IMG/VR virus record: IMGVR_UViG_3300042507_002545
Location: 33,989-97,988 of that record
Source of the DNA: a virus
DNA length: 64,000 nt
Direction: 5' to 3' (one strand)
The notes beneath the pieces were generated by a model that worked only from the letters and a program-made list of their open reading frames with translations, made no database searches and was not told the DNA's origin. Shown here piece after piece: positions 47,186 to 58,400 of the stretch; position 1 is the first letter of the stretch; each line of letters opens with the position of its first letter. Made by a program: the position numbers and the translations under genes.

Positions 47186-50100
47186 TTATTGTTCTACTAC
47201 TATGTTTTTACGTCTTGTTTCCATTGTTTTTTGTCTACCTGCAGGATCTATAAATTGACCACTTAATCCAAAGAATTGACCAAATGTTGAATACCATTTT
47301 GGATCACCAGCTTTTTCCCAAGGATATACACCAGAATCTTTTTGGTAAATACCAGATCTATTATCCGTAATATCTGCTGCAATATAACTAATTAAGTTTA
47401 TTGTACGGTTAAAAGTAGGATTAAGCATTGCACCTGTTTTAAGATTAAATATACTACTAAGATTACTAAGTCCGTATCCAGGTGCTGCTAACCAGTCTTC
47501 TTGGTCATGACCTACACGAGTTGTAATATATAGAGCTTGTAATTTTAACCACTCTTGAGAATCAAATCTTGCAGTTTCTTTTTCAACATCTCCATATAAA
47601 TCACTTTCAACTTCAGCACCTAAAATTGGCAATGGTCCACTTCTTCTATAAAGCTTTTTCCAAGTATCAGGAGTTGGTAATTCTTGTACACCACTTTCTT
47701 CTTTTTTACGCTCTTTAACTTTTCTTTTTAAATAGCTTTCGACATCTCCCGTTACAAGCAATCTTGCTTTAGCTTTAAGATCAGCTTTTCTCTTTTTCTT
47801 GGCTTGTTCTTCTAGTGCTTCTTCTTCATCATCATCTGGGTTATAATCAAGAAGTACAGACTTCATGTAGCCAATAGCCATTAACATACCTATCCACCTT
47901 ACACTTTTCATCATGTATACACCTTCTTCTCTTGAAGGAGATACTAATCCTGAACCATATGTTCTTACAGCTTTAGTTAGATAGTTAGTTACAGCACTGA
48001 AGAATCCCATATGAATATCATCATTACCCCAATCGTATCTTCCACGACCTTCACCCAAAAATATATTACCTTTTGCACCATAGTGATTTATTAACATCCT
48101 TGTAAGGTGCTTTTGAATAAATGATACCACTCTATATAAAGCAAACTTCATTGCTTGTGGTTGGTTGAAATCTCCAAATGCTCCGTTTATGTTAGATATA
48201 ACGGTTTGCATTCTACTTTTTACTTTTAAGAATTCTGGACCATTGATATCATATTTAGGGTCTATACCATCTTTTAATTTTATAAGACCATCTGGACCTT
48301 TCTCCCAAGCTCTTAAGTAATTTATATAGGTTGTTTTATTATTTACTGTAATTGGAACTTTTTGATAATGCATCAATGCACCCATAGTTTGCATTGTTGC
48401 TAACATCTCAAGCCACTTACGTGTATTAGTCATGAAGTTAAGTCTAACAATATCACCTGCAAGATTTCTAGCAAGACCATCATCTAGAGCTCTTTTTTGG
48501 TAATCCTCTCCAGGATCAAAAAGCTCAATAAGCTGACCTGTAACTGACTTAGGACCTGCTTTATAAATCTCTGCGGTTACAGTACTCATAGCAAAAAGAC
48601 CCCAAGCTTTACCAGCTTGTAAGCTTGCTGGGTTTATATATTTAAATCCCCAACCTTCAATTTTTAACTCCATTAAGGCATCATAGTAGTTTACAAGGGC
48701 GCTACTTGGATCTAAAGCAAAGTATCCAAATGACGCTACTTTAGCCATTCCTCCAAATAAATTATTTATTGCTGTAGCACCGGCACCTGTTCCATACTTT
48801 TGACCTTCAAATTCTCTAGCGATAAGATAATCTAATGCTTCATATCTAGGAGTTTCTTTAAAAAAGCCAACTACTTTTTCTTTTTGGGTCTTTTTAGTTT
48901 GTTTCTCAGATGTAATAATTTCACCTAAGTTATCTAACTTATTCTTTTTATAAACTCTTTTTCCACTTTCAGCATCCTTAACATAGTAGAATTCTTTCAT
49001 AGCTTTAGCCATTGGAGATAACTCAACAAGCTTCTGATGCTTTTCTAAAGATGCCATATAACGCATTGTACTTTTTACAAAGTTTCTCGATACGTTATTC
49101 ATTTCAATATTAGACCTACCTTGAATAGGAATTTTTGAATTTTGTTTAGCAAAGAAGCTTAATGATTCTACTTCATAATCTTCTGTAAAGTTTGCATCAC
49201 CTTCTTCAAATGATCCAGGTCTTGGTGTAAAGAATCTTATTGCATTTTCAAACCAGCGACTAAAAACTTTTGGTTTTTTTAAATTACGTTTACCAAATAC
49301 ACTCTTTTTTGCATTTCTTAATACATCTCCTACATCTTCTGCAATATCTGTGGTGTATCTAGGAAGCTCCAAATACATTTTAGTGCTACGGTCTTTGCCT
49401 TCTTGAATACCTATATAAAATTCTTTATACTTTTCAAGTGCGTCAAACATAGCCTTATTGGTGCGACGAAGTTCTGCATAACGACTATTTATAAAACGAC
49501 CATCTGGCGCACCTTGCGTTAAACGTTTAGGTAACCAGTTACCTTTATTGTCTTTGTTAGGTGGAATAATATTACCATTTGCATCCTCTGTGTTAGGTAA
49601 TATTTCTTCAGTTAAAAATTCTGGTTTAACATCAAACGTATAATACTCTAAATTAGGTACTGCAAATAATGTTTCTTTTACAAGATTTCCTGATGCATCT
49701 TTTTCTAAAGTTGCCGTAGGTATTTCAGTGCTTTCAAATAGTTTATTATCTGTAGGCTCGTTATAGTTCCAAACTTGTAGTCTTTGCCAAGAATCTGCCC
49801 AGCCGCCTTTACCATCATAAGTTTTTACTCGTATGTGATTTTTATCAAACCATATTGCAAACTGTGCATTTTGAGATTTTATCTCATCTACAACATCGTC
49901 TAATAAAAAGTACTTATCTGCATTTTCTTGATCTATATAGTTAATACCTAAATCGTCAATAACAAATTGGGTATCTACAAGAGTCAAATAGTTATTGTAT
50001 ATATCTAGGTAGTACGTATTTACTTTTTTCTCACTAAGACTTCTTAATGTTTTATAAGCTGTTGCTAATGCTTTGTTTTCATCTTTAGTTAAACCATTAT

Positions 50101-53100
50101 AAGATTGTTTTTCAAATAGCTCAGCAGCACGGTCTTGTTCATCTTGAGATGGCATTTGACCTAGTCCAACATTAGCCATTGCAAAACGTTCAACATAATC
50201 AAGTAAGAAATCATTTTCTTCTTCAGTAAGATTATTAATCTTACCAGAGTTTTCTTTTGCGTATACAATAACCTCTTGGATATTTTTAATAAGAGCCATA
50301 GCTTCTTCTGTTATTTCAGAAGCTGCTACCATTTTACTCTCATCTCTACTAATAGAAGCAATGTCATTTATAATAGAATATAAATCACCAACTGATTCTA
50401 TTTGATCAATTATATCTTGACTTACATTTCTTTGCGCAAGTTGTTCTTTAAGAACCTTAGCAGTTGCTTCTTTTATTTTTGGATCTTTTTTAGCTTCAAT
50501 TTCTTTGATAGCTTGATAAAGACCGGCCTGTATTTCATAGTATTCTTTTTTTGCACTTACTCTTGTATTATTTCCAAGCCAAGCTTCACGCTCTCTTAAA
50601 AATTCTGGAGAATTTCTATCACCATTTATACTTGGTCTTAATAGTAACTGCTGTTCGTAGTCAGCCAATGCTTTTAAAAATACACCAGGACGTGGTTTAG
50701 ATTCATAGAATCCTGAACTTAAGCTTCTATATTCACGTAATCTTTCAGCAATAAGTTTTTCATCTCCGGTCTTAAGGTTTCCAAATCTGTCTACTAAGCT
50801 ATATAAAAATCTTTTTTCTTCTAGTGCAAGTTTACGTAGCTCAGTTTCATCTTTAATTTCAAAGCCTTGACGCTTCATGTCTTTCCACATTTGAAGCTTT
50901 TCATTAATATCATCAAGTCTTCTTTTAGCTTCTGCACCTATATCATCTCTTTCAAATAGTTCTTGTCTATCATAGAATTCAGGCTTATACTTATTATGAA
51001 AGTATAAACGTCGCATTCTATCATAGTCTTGTTTAACCTTATTATATGCTTTCTTATCGACATCATTTAAGCTTTGGTAATATGTAAAACGAGCTTTCTC
51101 AATATTAAATTGTTCCTGCGCATCCCACCATTCATACCCTACAAATTCATCTAAGAACTTTAATACTTTAAACTCATAAAGATTACCATTTGCATTTTTT
51201 TCAGCAATGCTATCCTCCATTAAGAAAGTATCTGCCATGCTAACCAAATTTCTTGCATTTATACCAGCTTTCTTAAGAGCCGGTACAACTTGTGATGCAA
51301 ACATAACTTTATGCATATGGACTTTTGATTCCATTTCCATATAGTTGTTTCTTAGATACTTAGCAAAAGCTCCTACAACAGGATCTTGGTTAACCAAGTA
51401 ACTTTCAAATAATGCATTTATTTGGCTGGCAAGTCCGTTGTTTACAAGATCGCCATCTACCATTTTCTTAAAAGAATCTTTGGTAAGCTTTATACTATTA
51501 TAAGCAGCTTCTTCTATGGCTAATAATCTTGCATTAGCTAATGGAGAATTTTCTAAAAATGCTTTACGTTTTAGCCAACGCTCATCTATTTTTTTAGCTG
51601 TTGGCTCAACAAATTCCCAAAGAGTGTCTGTTAAGTTTTCACCATATATATATAATGCAGCTTTCTTACCTCTTTTTGAAGCTTTTTCAATTTCTGATAC
51701 AAGCTTTTGAAGATCAGATTCTTCTGTAACACCAATGTTTTCCAAGTCATCGGTGATTTTATTAGCTAACTCTATAAAAGAATCTAGATAATCACTTAGA
51801 TTTTTAACACGGTAAATACTAGTTTCAGACACACCAAGCTCTTTAATTTCTTCAATTCTACCAGCAATCTTTTTAGAAATCATATTTAATTGCTGAAGAC
51901 TATTAACAAAGGCAATAGCAAGTTTTCTATTCTCTTCTACAAGATCTTTAATGTGTCTGGTTCTACTAGACTCATAAGTACTAAGGGTAGATGTAATATA
52001 TGCAATGTCCCTACTATCTTCAGTTGTTAGTAGGAGAGCAAGTTCCTGGTACTCTTCTTTAGTGGTAGCTTGAAGCTGATCACTAAATAGTTTATACATT
52101 GCATCGATAGTATTTTTAAGTTGGGCATGTGTCTTTTTAGCAGTCGCGTCATCTACTGCATTATCCAACTCTTTAATAAAATCATTTATTTCTTTAGCGT
52201 ATTGTACTCTATCATCTTCAATAGATTCTTTACTAGCTATAGATGTGTCTATATTAAACTTCTCAGATAGCATTTCATTTGCTAAATCCATAAAAGAAGT
52301 ATTAACTCCTAGGTCACTAAGTTTAGGTCCAGCACCAAATAGTTTTCTAAAGAACTTTTTGATTTGATAAAGTATATTAGAAACAATTTCGCTAAATGAA
52401 TTTGGCATTGGTGTATTAGAAAGCTGAGCTTGTCCAGCCATAGTTAATACATGCACAATAATCTCTTCTGAAAAGCCTTGTGGATCTCCTTCAAGTTCAG
52501 GGTACAGCTTTAAAAAGTTTTCTTGCAGTCCCATTTTACCTAACTCAGACCAAGCTTTCTTAGCTAGTTTTTGAAATAGCTCTGGGTTTTCTTTTGCCAA
52601 GTACTTTACAAAAGGGTGAGCAAACTCGTGGAATAAAGTCTTTGTACTTAATGCACCATCTACTACATATACTTTTCCATTATAAACAAATGCTGGTTCA
52701 TTATTATAAGGAGCCTTTGTATTCTTAGTAAGTTCTATTGCCTCATCTTTACTAATAAATTGAACCTCAGGTTCACCAAACACATTTAACATGTTCATAC
52801 TAGCTGCTAAGTTTTTTACAACTTGCATTGCTTGAACATGCTCTGATTGCTCTTGAGTCAAAGTATTTGTCAATAGTTCATCTATTGCTTCATTACCCTC
52901 TTCATTGACAAGATTGATCATATCATCAATAGCTTCAATCTCCCTTATAAACCACGCCCTATCTATACCACTCTCCTGAGAATTAGGTGAGTTAGGTTGT
53001 ATAGGTAGCGGAGTCTTGAGCACCTTGATGAAATATTTTTGAGGTCCATTTCTTAAATCATTCTCCTCTTTTACAACATCTAAGTAACGTATATTACCGT

Positions 53101-55405
53101 TAAGTCTATTATACGCGTTAACCTCATTTATAGCATTGTTGTAACCACCTTGTGCTAAATACTTTTTATTATATATATTCTTGTCACCATTCAGTTTCAT
53201 AAGATGTTTTTTAAACTGAGCAGGTGTTAAGTCATATATGTTCTTGTTATACTGTGGAGTATCCGTTGCTATATCTACAATAGCATCATTGCTAAATGCA
53301 ACTAGATACTGACTATCTGAAAACATTGTATAATCAAGACCCTTATAGCCTCTATCTTTAAGAAAGCTAAAGAAACTATTTTGAATAGCTAATCCTTCTG
53401 GAGAATTATCAAGTATATTAAACTCAGCTCCAGCTTGTTTTGCAAACTCAGACCTAAGACTTCTATACTCTTTACTATCTCCTTCTAAAAACCCTTTAGT
53501 GTCTACGCTTACTTGTCTTACATTTTTACCGTAGTCCTTTGCCTCTGCTTTATCAACAGTAAAATAGTTAATATTTCTATTATCTAGAGTATCATACCCT
53601 TGATAAACAGTTTTAACACCATCATTAGTCTCCGCAGTTTCTTGTATTGTATCTTCTATAAAAGAAAAATATCTAAATCCAGGAGTTTTAAATTTATAAA
53701 TGTCACTCTTAAATGGAGCAAAGTATATTAAATCCATAATATCTTTACCACGGCCCATATTTATTTTTGCTTCAAAGATTTGCTTCCAATCTTTCCAGTA
53801 GTTATCAAATATCTCTGGATAGTTACCCTCCGCAGTTCTTAAAAAGAAATCTAAAACGTATCTTTTAGGTCTAGTTTCACCAGTTTCTTCATCAATTTCA
53901 AATGCTGTAGGATGCTCAATGTATCCTGTAATAGTAACGCTTTCACCTTTTTTATGGTCACGTCCTATAAATGCAGTTTGGAATGTCCATGAAGGAAATA
54001 CTTCTTTTAGGTTTTTATACCAAGATTGACCTTCTAAAAGTGGTATAATTTCTTTATTAAATTGATTACGCCCCAAAGCTGAACCAACGGTTGTTTTACG
54101 CTGCATGTAACTTAAACCTTTAGTTTGAATCCAGTCTAAGAATTGCATAGCGTTTGCTTCTTTCATGAAATGCTCAAGTGTAATAACACCGTCAATATCA
54201 TGTAGGTCCTCACTAAAGCTTCTGTATGTAGCTCCATATCTTCTCAATACTTGAGAGCCAGATAGTTTATAAGCTTTACCCTCAGGGTCTAATGAGTTAA
54301 ATAGTTTTTGCAACACATCTGCTGCAAAAGGATCTGCAGATAATGTAGTGTAATAGTTTTTTTGTTCTAGTAGATTACCTTTTTTATCGTAGAGCATACC
54401 ATCTCGGACCTCTATACCACGCATCCACTTTTTGAAATCCTTCTTATAGATATCGTCTACTAGGTCAAAAAGTAAATCGTTAAGCTTTTCAGCATTATAC
54501 TTAGTAAAAGGTTTGCCTTTTATAGCCTTACGAATAAAATTATATAATGCAGCAAAGGCTGTTTTAAGAACTGTTACTGCATAAGGGCTTTTAAAACCTT
54601 TTTCCGCAAAAAAAGATTTATCAATATCTGGATTTTCAAAATCTATCTTTTCACGTAAATCTGGTCTATAGTTAAGTAAACCTTCTGTGATAAACTCAAT
54701 AATAACTTGTTTATGAGCCCAAGCATTTTTAGGTGCCCCCTTACGCTCTGAAGGGTCATCAACTATTTCTTCAATAACATCTAAATCAGCTTGTTGAATA
54801 TTATTGTTTTTAGTTAAAGCATCATACTTATCATACAGCTCCTCATACTTATTCCAAAGCTTAATATTAAACCATAAATCTTTAGCTATTTTAGATTTTC
54901 TACCTAAGAATGTATACGCAATATTAGCAGTTTGTTTTGCTAATCCTCTATCGGAAAGATTTTTTGGTATTGCTAGGAGTTTCTGAAGCATATCAAAAGC
55001 TGCAACTGGGGGACCTAGTTCGCCTTTATCCCATCTTCCTGCAGAGTTCATTTGCTCTGCTAAACCAGTCCACTCTTGACTACCTTCTTCAACAATATCA
55101 ATACGTAGTGATCTTATAAAATCATATAAGGAATCTCTAAACTCTTTTTGTTGACCCTCAAATTTTTGATAAGCCTTAAGATTACCTTTGAAGTTTCTTA
55201 CTTTAAACTTTTTAAGCTCTTGTCGCTTAGCTTTATAATAGTCTTTGCGTTCTGGATAAGCTTCTTGTAAAGTATCTAAAATAGCAAAAGGATCAATTAA
55301 AGAGCCCTTATCTTCAGTAAGTAGTAAATAATTACTTACATCGTAGTCTCCTAACAATCTTCTTGCTGCTTCTAATGAAGGATTAAAAATTTGACAACTA
55401 GCCAT
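47186..55405 (-). CDS. Giant virion protein with ART-like and zincin motifs
   Basis: This 2739-aa protein has, at residues about 594-714, TVYQGYDTLDNRNINYFTVD, KAEAKDYG and GLDYTMFSDSQYLVAFSNDA, an ADP-ribosyltransferase-like pattern of the PolyVal type. The zincin motif LFHEFAHPFVKYL lies at residues 925-937 (HExxH at 52616-52630). Long coiled-coil stretches follow (residues about 1050-1750), then hydrophobic patches near the C-terminus. crAss-like phages package giant proteins next to the RNA polymerase and eject them with the DNA; here the ART and protease motifs suggest host attack. Assignments rest on motifs only. Confidence 0.72.
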   Translation of the reverse strand: MASCQIFNPSLEAARRLLGDYDVSNYLLLTEDKGSLIDPFAILDTLQEAYPERKDYYKAKRQELKKFKVRNFKGNLKAYQKFEGQQKEFRDSLYDFIRSLRIDIVEEGSQEWTGLAEQMNSAGRWDKGELGPPVAAFDMLQKLLAIPKNLSDRGLAKQTANIAYTFLGRKSKIAKDLWFNIKLWNKYEELYDKYDALTKNNNIQQADLDVIEEIVDDPSERKGAPKNAWAHKQVIIEFITEGLLNYRPDLREKIDFENPDIDKSFFAEKGFKSPYAVTVLKTAFAALYNFIRKAIKGKPFTKYNAEKLNDLLFDLVDDIYKKDFKKWMRGIEVRDGMLYDKKGNLLEQKNYYTTLSADPFAADVLQKLFNSLDPEGKAYKLSGSQVLRRYGATYRSFSEDLHDIDGVITLEHFMKEANAMQFLDWIQTKGLSYMQRKTTVGSALGRNQFNKEIIPLLEGQSWYKNLKEVFPSWTFQTAFIGRDHKKGESVTITGYIEHPTAFEIDEETGETRPKRYVLDFFLRTAEGNYPEIFDNYWKDWKQIFEAKINMGRGKDIMDLIYFAPFKSDIYKFKTPGFRYFSFIEDTIQETAETNDGVKTVYQGYDTLDNRNINYFTVDKAEAKDYGKNVRQVSVDTKGFLEGDSKEYRSLRSEFAKQAGAEFNILDNSPEGLAIQNSFFSFLKDRGYKGLDYTMFSDSQYLVAFSNDAIVDIATDTPQYNKNIYDLTPAQFKKHLMKLNGDKNIYNKKYLAQGGYNNAINEVNAYNRLNGNIRYLDVVKEENDLRNGPQKYFIKVLKTPLPIQPNSPNSQESGIDRAWFIREIEAIDDMINLVNEEGNEAIDELLTNTLTQEQSEHVQAMQVVKNLAASMNMLNVFGEPEVQFISKDEAIELTKNTKAPYNNEPAFVYNGKVYVVDGALSTKTLFHEFAHPFVKYLAKENPELFQKLAKKAWSELGKMGLQENFLKLYPELEGDPQGFSEEIIVHVLTMAGQAQLSNTPMPNSFSEIVSNILYQIKKFFRKLFGAGPKLSDLGVNTSFMDLANEMLSEKFNIDTSIASKESIEDDRVQYAKEINDFIKELDNAVDDATAKKTHAQLKNTIDAMYKLFSDQLQATTKEEYQELALLLTTEDSRDIAYITSTLSTYESSRTRHIKDLVEENRKLAIAFVNSLQQLNMISKKIAGRIEEIKELGVSETSIYRVKNLSDYLDSFIELANKITDDLENIGVTEESDLQKLVSEIEKASKRGKKAALYIYGENLTDTLWEFVEPTAKKIDERWLKRKAFLENSPLANARLLAIEEAAYNSIKLTKDSFKKMVDGDLVNNGLASQINALFESYLVNQDPVVGAFAKYLRNNYMEMESKVHMHKVMFASQVVPALKKAGINARNLVSMADTFLMEDSIAEKNANGNLYEFKVLKFLDEFVGYEWWDAQEQFNIEKARFTYYQSLNDVDKKAYNKVKQDYDRMRRLYFHNKYKPEFYDRQELFERDDIGAEAKRRLDDINEKLQMWKDMKRQGFEIKDETELRKLALEEKRFLYSLVDRFGNLKTGDEKLIAERLREYRSLSSGFYESKPRPGVFLKALADYEQQLLLRPSINGDRNSPEFLREREAWLGNNTRVSAKKEYYEIQAGLYQAIKEIEAKKDPKIKEATAKVLKEQLAQRNVSQDIIDQIESVGDLYSIINDIASISRDESKMVAASEITEEAMALIKNIQEVIVYAKENSGKINNLTEEENDFLLDYVERFAMANVGLGQMPSQDEQDRAAELFEKQSYNGLTKDENKALATAYKTLRSLSEKKVNTYYLDIYNNYLTLVDTQFVIDDLGINYIDQENADKYFLLDDVVDEIKSQNAQFAIWFDKNHIRVKTYDGKGGWADSWQRLQVWNYNEPTDNKLFESTEIPTATLEKDASGNLVKETLFAVPNLEYYTFDVKPEFLTEEILPNTEDANGNIIPPNKDNKGNWLPKRLTQGAPDGRFINSRYAELRRTNKAMFDALEKYKEFYIGIQEGKDRSTKMYLELPRYTTDIAEDVGDVLRNAKKSVFGKRNLKKPKVFSRWFENAIRFFTPRPGSFEEGDANFTEDYEVESLSFFAKQNSKIPIQGRSNIEMNNVSRNFVKSTMRYMASLEKHQKLVELSPMAKAMKEFYYVKDAESGKRVYKKNKLDNLGEIITSEKQTKKTQKEKVVGFFKETPRYEALDYLIAREFEGQKYGTGAGATAINNLFGGMAKVASFGYFALDPSSALVNYYDALMELKIEGWGFKYINPASLQAGKAWGLFAMSTVTAEIYKAGPKSVTGQLIELFDPGEDYQKRALDDGLARNLAGDIVRLNFMTNTRKWLEMLATMQTMGALMHYQKVPITVNNKTTYINYLRAWEKGPDGLIKLKDGIDPKYDINGPEFLKVKSRMQTVISNINGAFGDFNQPQAMKFALYRVVSFIQKHLTRMLINHYGAKGNIFLGEGRGRYDWGNDDIHMGFFSAVTNYLTKAVRTYGSGLVSPSREEGVYMMKSVRWIGMLMAIGYMKSVLLDYNPDDDEEEALEEQAKKKRKADLKAKARLLVTGDVESYLKRKVKERKKEESGVQELPTPDTWKKLYRRSGPLPILGAEVESDLYGDVEKETARFDSQEWLKLQALYITTRVGHDQEDWLAAPGYGLSNLSSIFNLKTGAMLNPTFNRTINLISYIAADITDNRSGIYQKDSGVYPWEKAGDPKWYSTFGQFFGLSGQFIDPAGRQKTMETRRKNIVVEQ

Positions 55406-55408
55406 CTT

Positions 55409-58400
55409 TTAGCATTTATTGAGTTCTTGTATTTTATTTAAGATATCTTCACGAGTTACTCGTATGAATTTTTTAGGTGCCACAACCTCATAGTTCTTGT
55501 TCTTGTACCCAAATTCTTCGTAAAGCCTCTTAGACAAATATACGAAAGTTTTAGTGGCCTTTGCCTTCTTTTGATTTACATTTTCACCATTAACATCAGC
55601 ACCAATCATGTATTGCCCATATCCAGCAGCATTCCAGAAAATTTTATTATCGTAATCTTTAGCGGCTTTCTTAAGTGCTTGAATACTATTCTCAATAGCT
55701 TTTACATTTAAATCATAGTTATCATCATTCATTTGCTGACTTACAACATCTTGAAAGCCTAGCTTACTTGTTAAGCCAAATGAGTTTGTATGCTCTTTTG
55801 AAAGTGCAAATACTGAGTCATTTGTTTCTAAAGGTTTAGCATTTGGATTAGCTGCCCCATTGTATACAAACAAGTAATTTTTTCTATCTTTAAGAAGCTG
55901 ATCTATAGCTAATTTAAGATCTACTCCTTCAGGTGCTTTTTGTACAATGAAGCTTGGACTTTGGTAGTTATCTCTAAATGTTTGCACTGTACCAAATGAT
56001 CCAGTAAGATCTGCCGCAGGATTTTTAGAAGCTTTCCATAAAGGTTGATCTAGTGTGTAGTTTCTAACCTTATATCTACTAGCAGTATTCTTATATGAAT
56101 TAACTGTACTAAACTTATTAAAGTAACTGTTAACAAGATTCCAAGTCATTAACTTATTGCTTTCCATGTAGTTAAGCATGCTTTCTAAGATTGGAGTTAA
56201 TCTTGTATCCGGCATAATTTGTCCTATACCATATTCCCCTTTGGAGTTAAATCCTGTAGTAAACATCGTATATATAGGTAAGTTGCTAAAGAACTTTGAA
56301 ATCTCCTGAGCCTCACTCGAGGTCATGTTAGCAGTTTCAATTAAGTTATATGGGTCCATTAGCTCAACTAAGTCTTCGTGGAATCTATTTATTCTATCTG
56401 GGTCTAACTTGCTAGACTTAAATTTAATAACACGTTCTTTAGTTTTTGCCTCATCAGCAGTTAGGAAGTCCAATACTTTATACTTCTGTACTAGGTCTGG
56501 GTACTTCTCTTTGATATCAAGAAGTCTTTTTGCATATGATTTAGTAGGACTCTTTAAAATATAGTATTGGTTAAATGTATTATCCAAGGCCATATCTCTT
56601 AGAGTATTCTCATATGCAAAAGTTGTAGCTTCTTTTTCTATATCAGCCTCTGCAAAGTCTTCATACTTAGCAGCTATAAAATCTTTTTTATACTGGATGT
56701 AGTCATCTCGCTTGATGATTTCAGATACTGGTATTGCATTTCTTAAATATTCACGCTCCATTACATATCTACCATATTCACGTATGTTTTGGAACATACT
56801 TGATCTAATTACACCAAATGAAAATGGTAGTTCTGGATTAGTGATATTAATGTTTTCTTTACCGTTATTAGATTGTAAGTTTTCAAACTCCTCTACCAAT
56901 TTTTGTTTATCAAAATACATCATCGGTATAGTTGTCTTGTCTTTTAACTTAACGTTTTTAACAAATACCGATACAGGAGACTTAGTTGTTGGCTTAAGTT
57001 TTACCGACTTAGATGCTACTTGCAAACTCTTATAATACTTAATAGAGTCAAGGTCCAAATTACGCATGTAGTTCTGGAACATAAACATTACTAAGTCATT
57101 TCTAAAGTTAGAAATGAACGTCTCTTGATCACCAAATGTATCAGAAACCGTATCCTTAAAGTCTTTTCTTCCTAACTTTTTAAGTAAATAATCATTTACC
57201 AACTTAGAGTCTCTAATAGTAAATAGATTCTTATAAATATCAGCCATGAACTCTGATATACCAAAGCTTGATATAGATGACTCATCTAAGATTTTATTGA
57301 TAACATCATCACCTAGTCTTTCATCTTCACGTAACTGGTCAGCTTGATATTGTCTTAAGTTAGTTTCAAATAAACTTGCTGCAACTTGGGTATCTAAATT
57401 AGTAGTACGCTTTACTGCAGTAATTACTTTAGACATATCTTCTATATCTAAGAAGTGTAGTAACAATCCCAGCTGCTCAGTGCTTTCAAAATCAAGTTCG
57501 TCTTGTAAATGATCTTCAAAATATTGCTGATTGAAGATTTTATCTTTTAATGATCCTGCAATATCCGTTGCTGCATTTTTAACACTCTTTGTATAAAGCA
57601 TTACCTCACCATCATCATTAGTATCTGTGTAAGGCATCATTTGTGAAAAGTTCATAAGAACTTTTCTACGTGCTTCACTTCTAAAGAAGTTAGGGTTTGA
57701 TAACTCAATACCTAGAGGACCTGCATAAGCAGACTTAGCTTTCTTAACCTCGTTAATGTATTGACGAATAATAGGTTGTGATACAAAGTAAGCAGCTTGT
57801 CTTATAGGTACACCAGCTTGAACCATTAATAATAATGATGGCGCAACAAAGTTATTACCTTGAATATCAAAGATCCACGGATCTTTAGCGATATCTACCC
57901 AACCATTGATAAGTTGAGAAATAACATCTGACACTTTGTTTACACCATCTGCATCATATAAGTTACTTAATGATATAGCAGTACCTTTTGGAGTTAGTAA
58001 TGTATTATGTGGCAAATAAATAGTTTGCTCTTTTTTAATTGGATCACCTTTATCGTCTTCTCCAATTGTATATTCAGGTTGTAAATAAGCACCAACCGTA
58101 TTAAAGATTACACTATAAGTATTGTCTACAGCACCTTGTCCAAGAGTTCTCTTACCAATGCTATTAGAACCATGCTTATAGATATTATATTCTATTTCAA
58201 ATATTCTAGTACCTTTAATTTTATCACCTCTTTCACTAAATACATTTTGTAAAGAGTCGTATGGTCTTACTTTAGAAGCAAGCTCTTGTGCAATAGGTTG
58301 TACAATATCAGTTGCGTTAGGTGTAATAAGATCTACATAGTTACTCTCTAAAGAAAGTATATCTATAATATCTGTAATAACATCATTTTGAAAATCTTCT

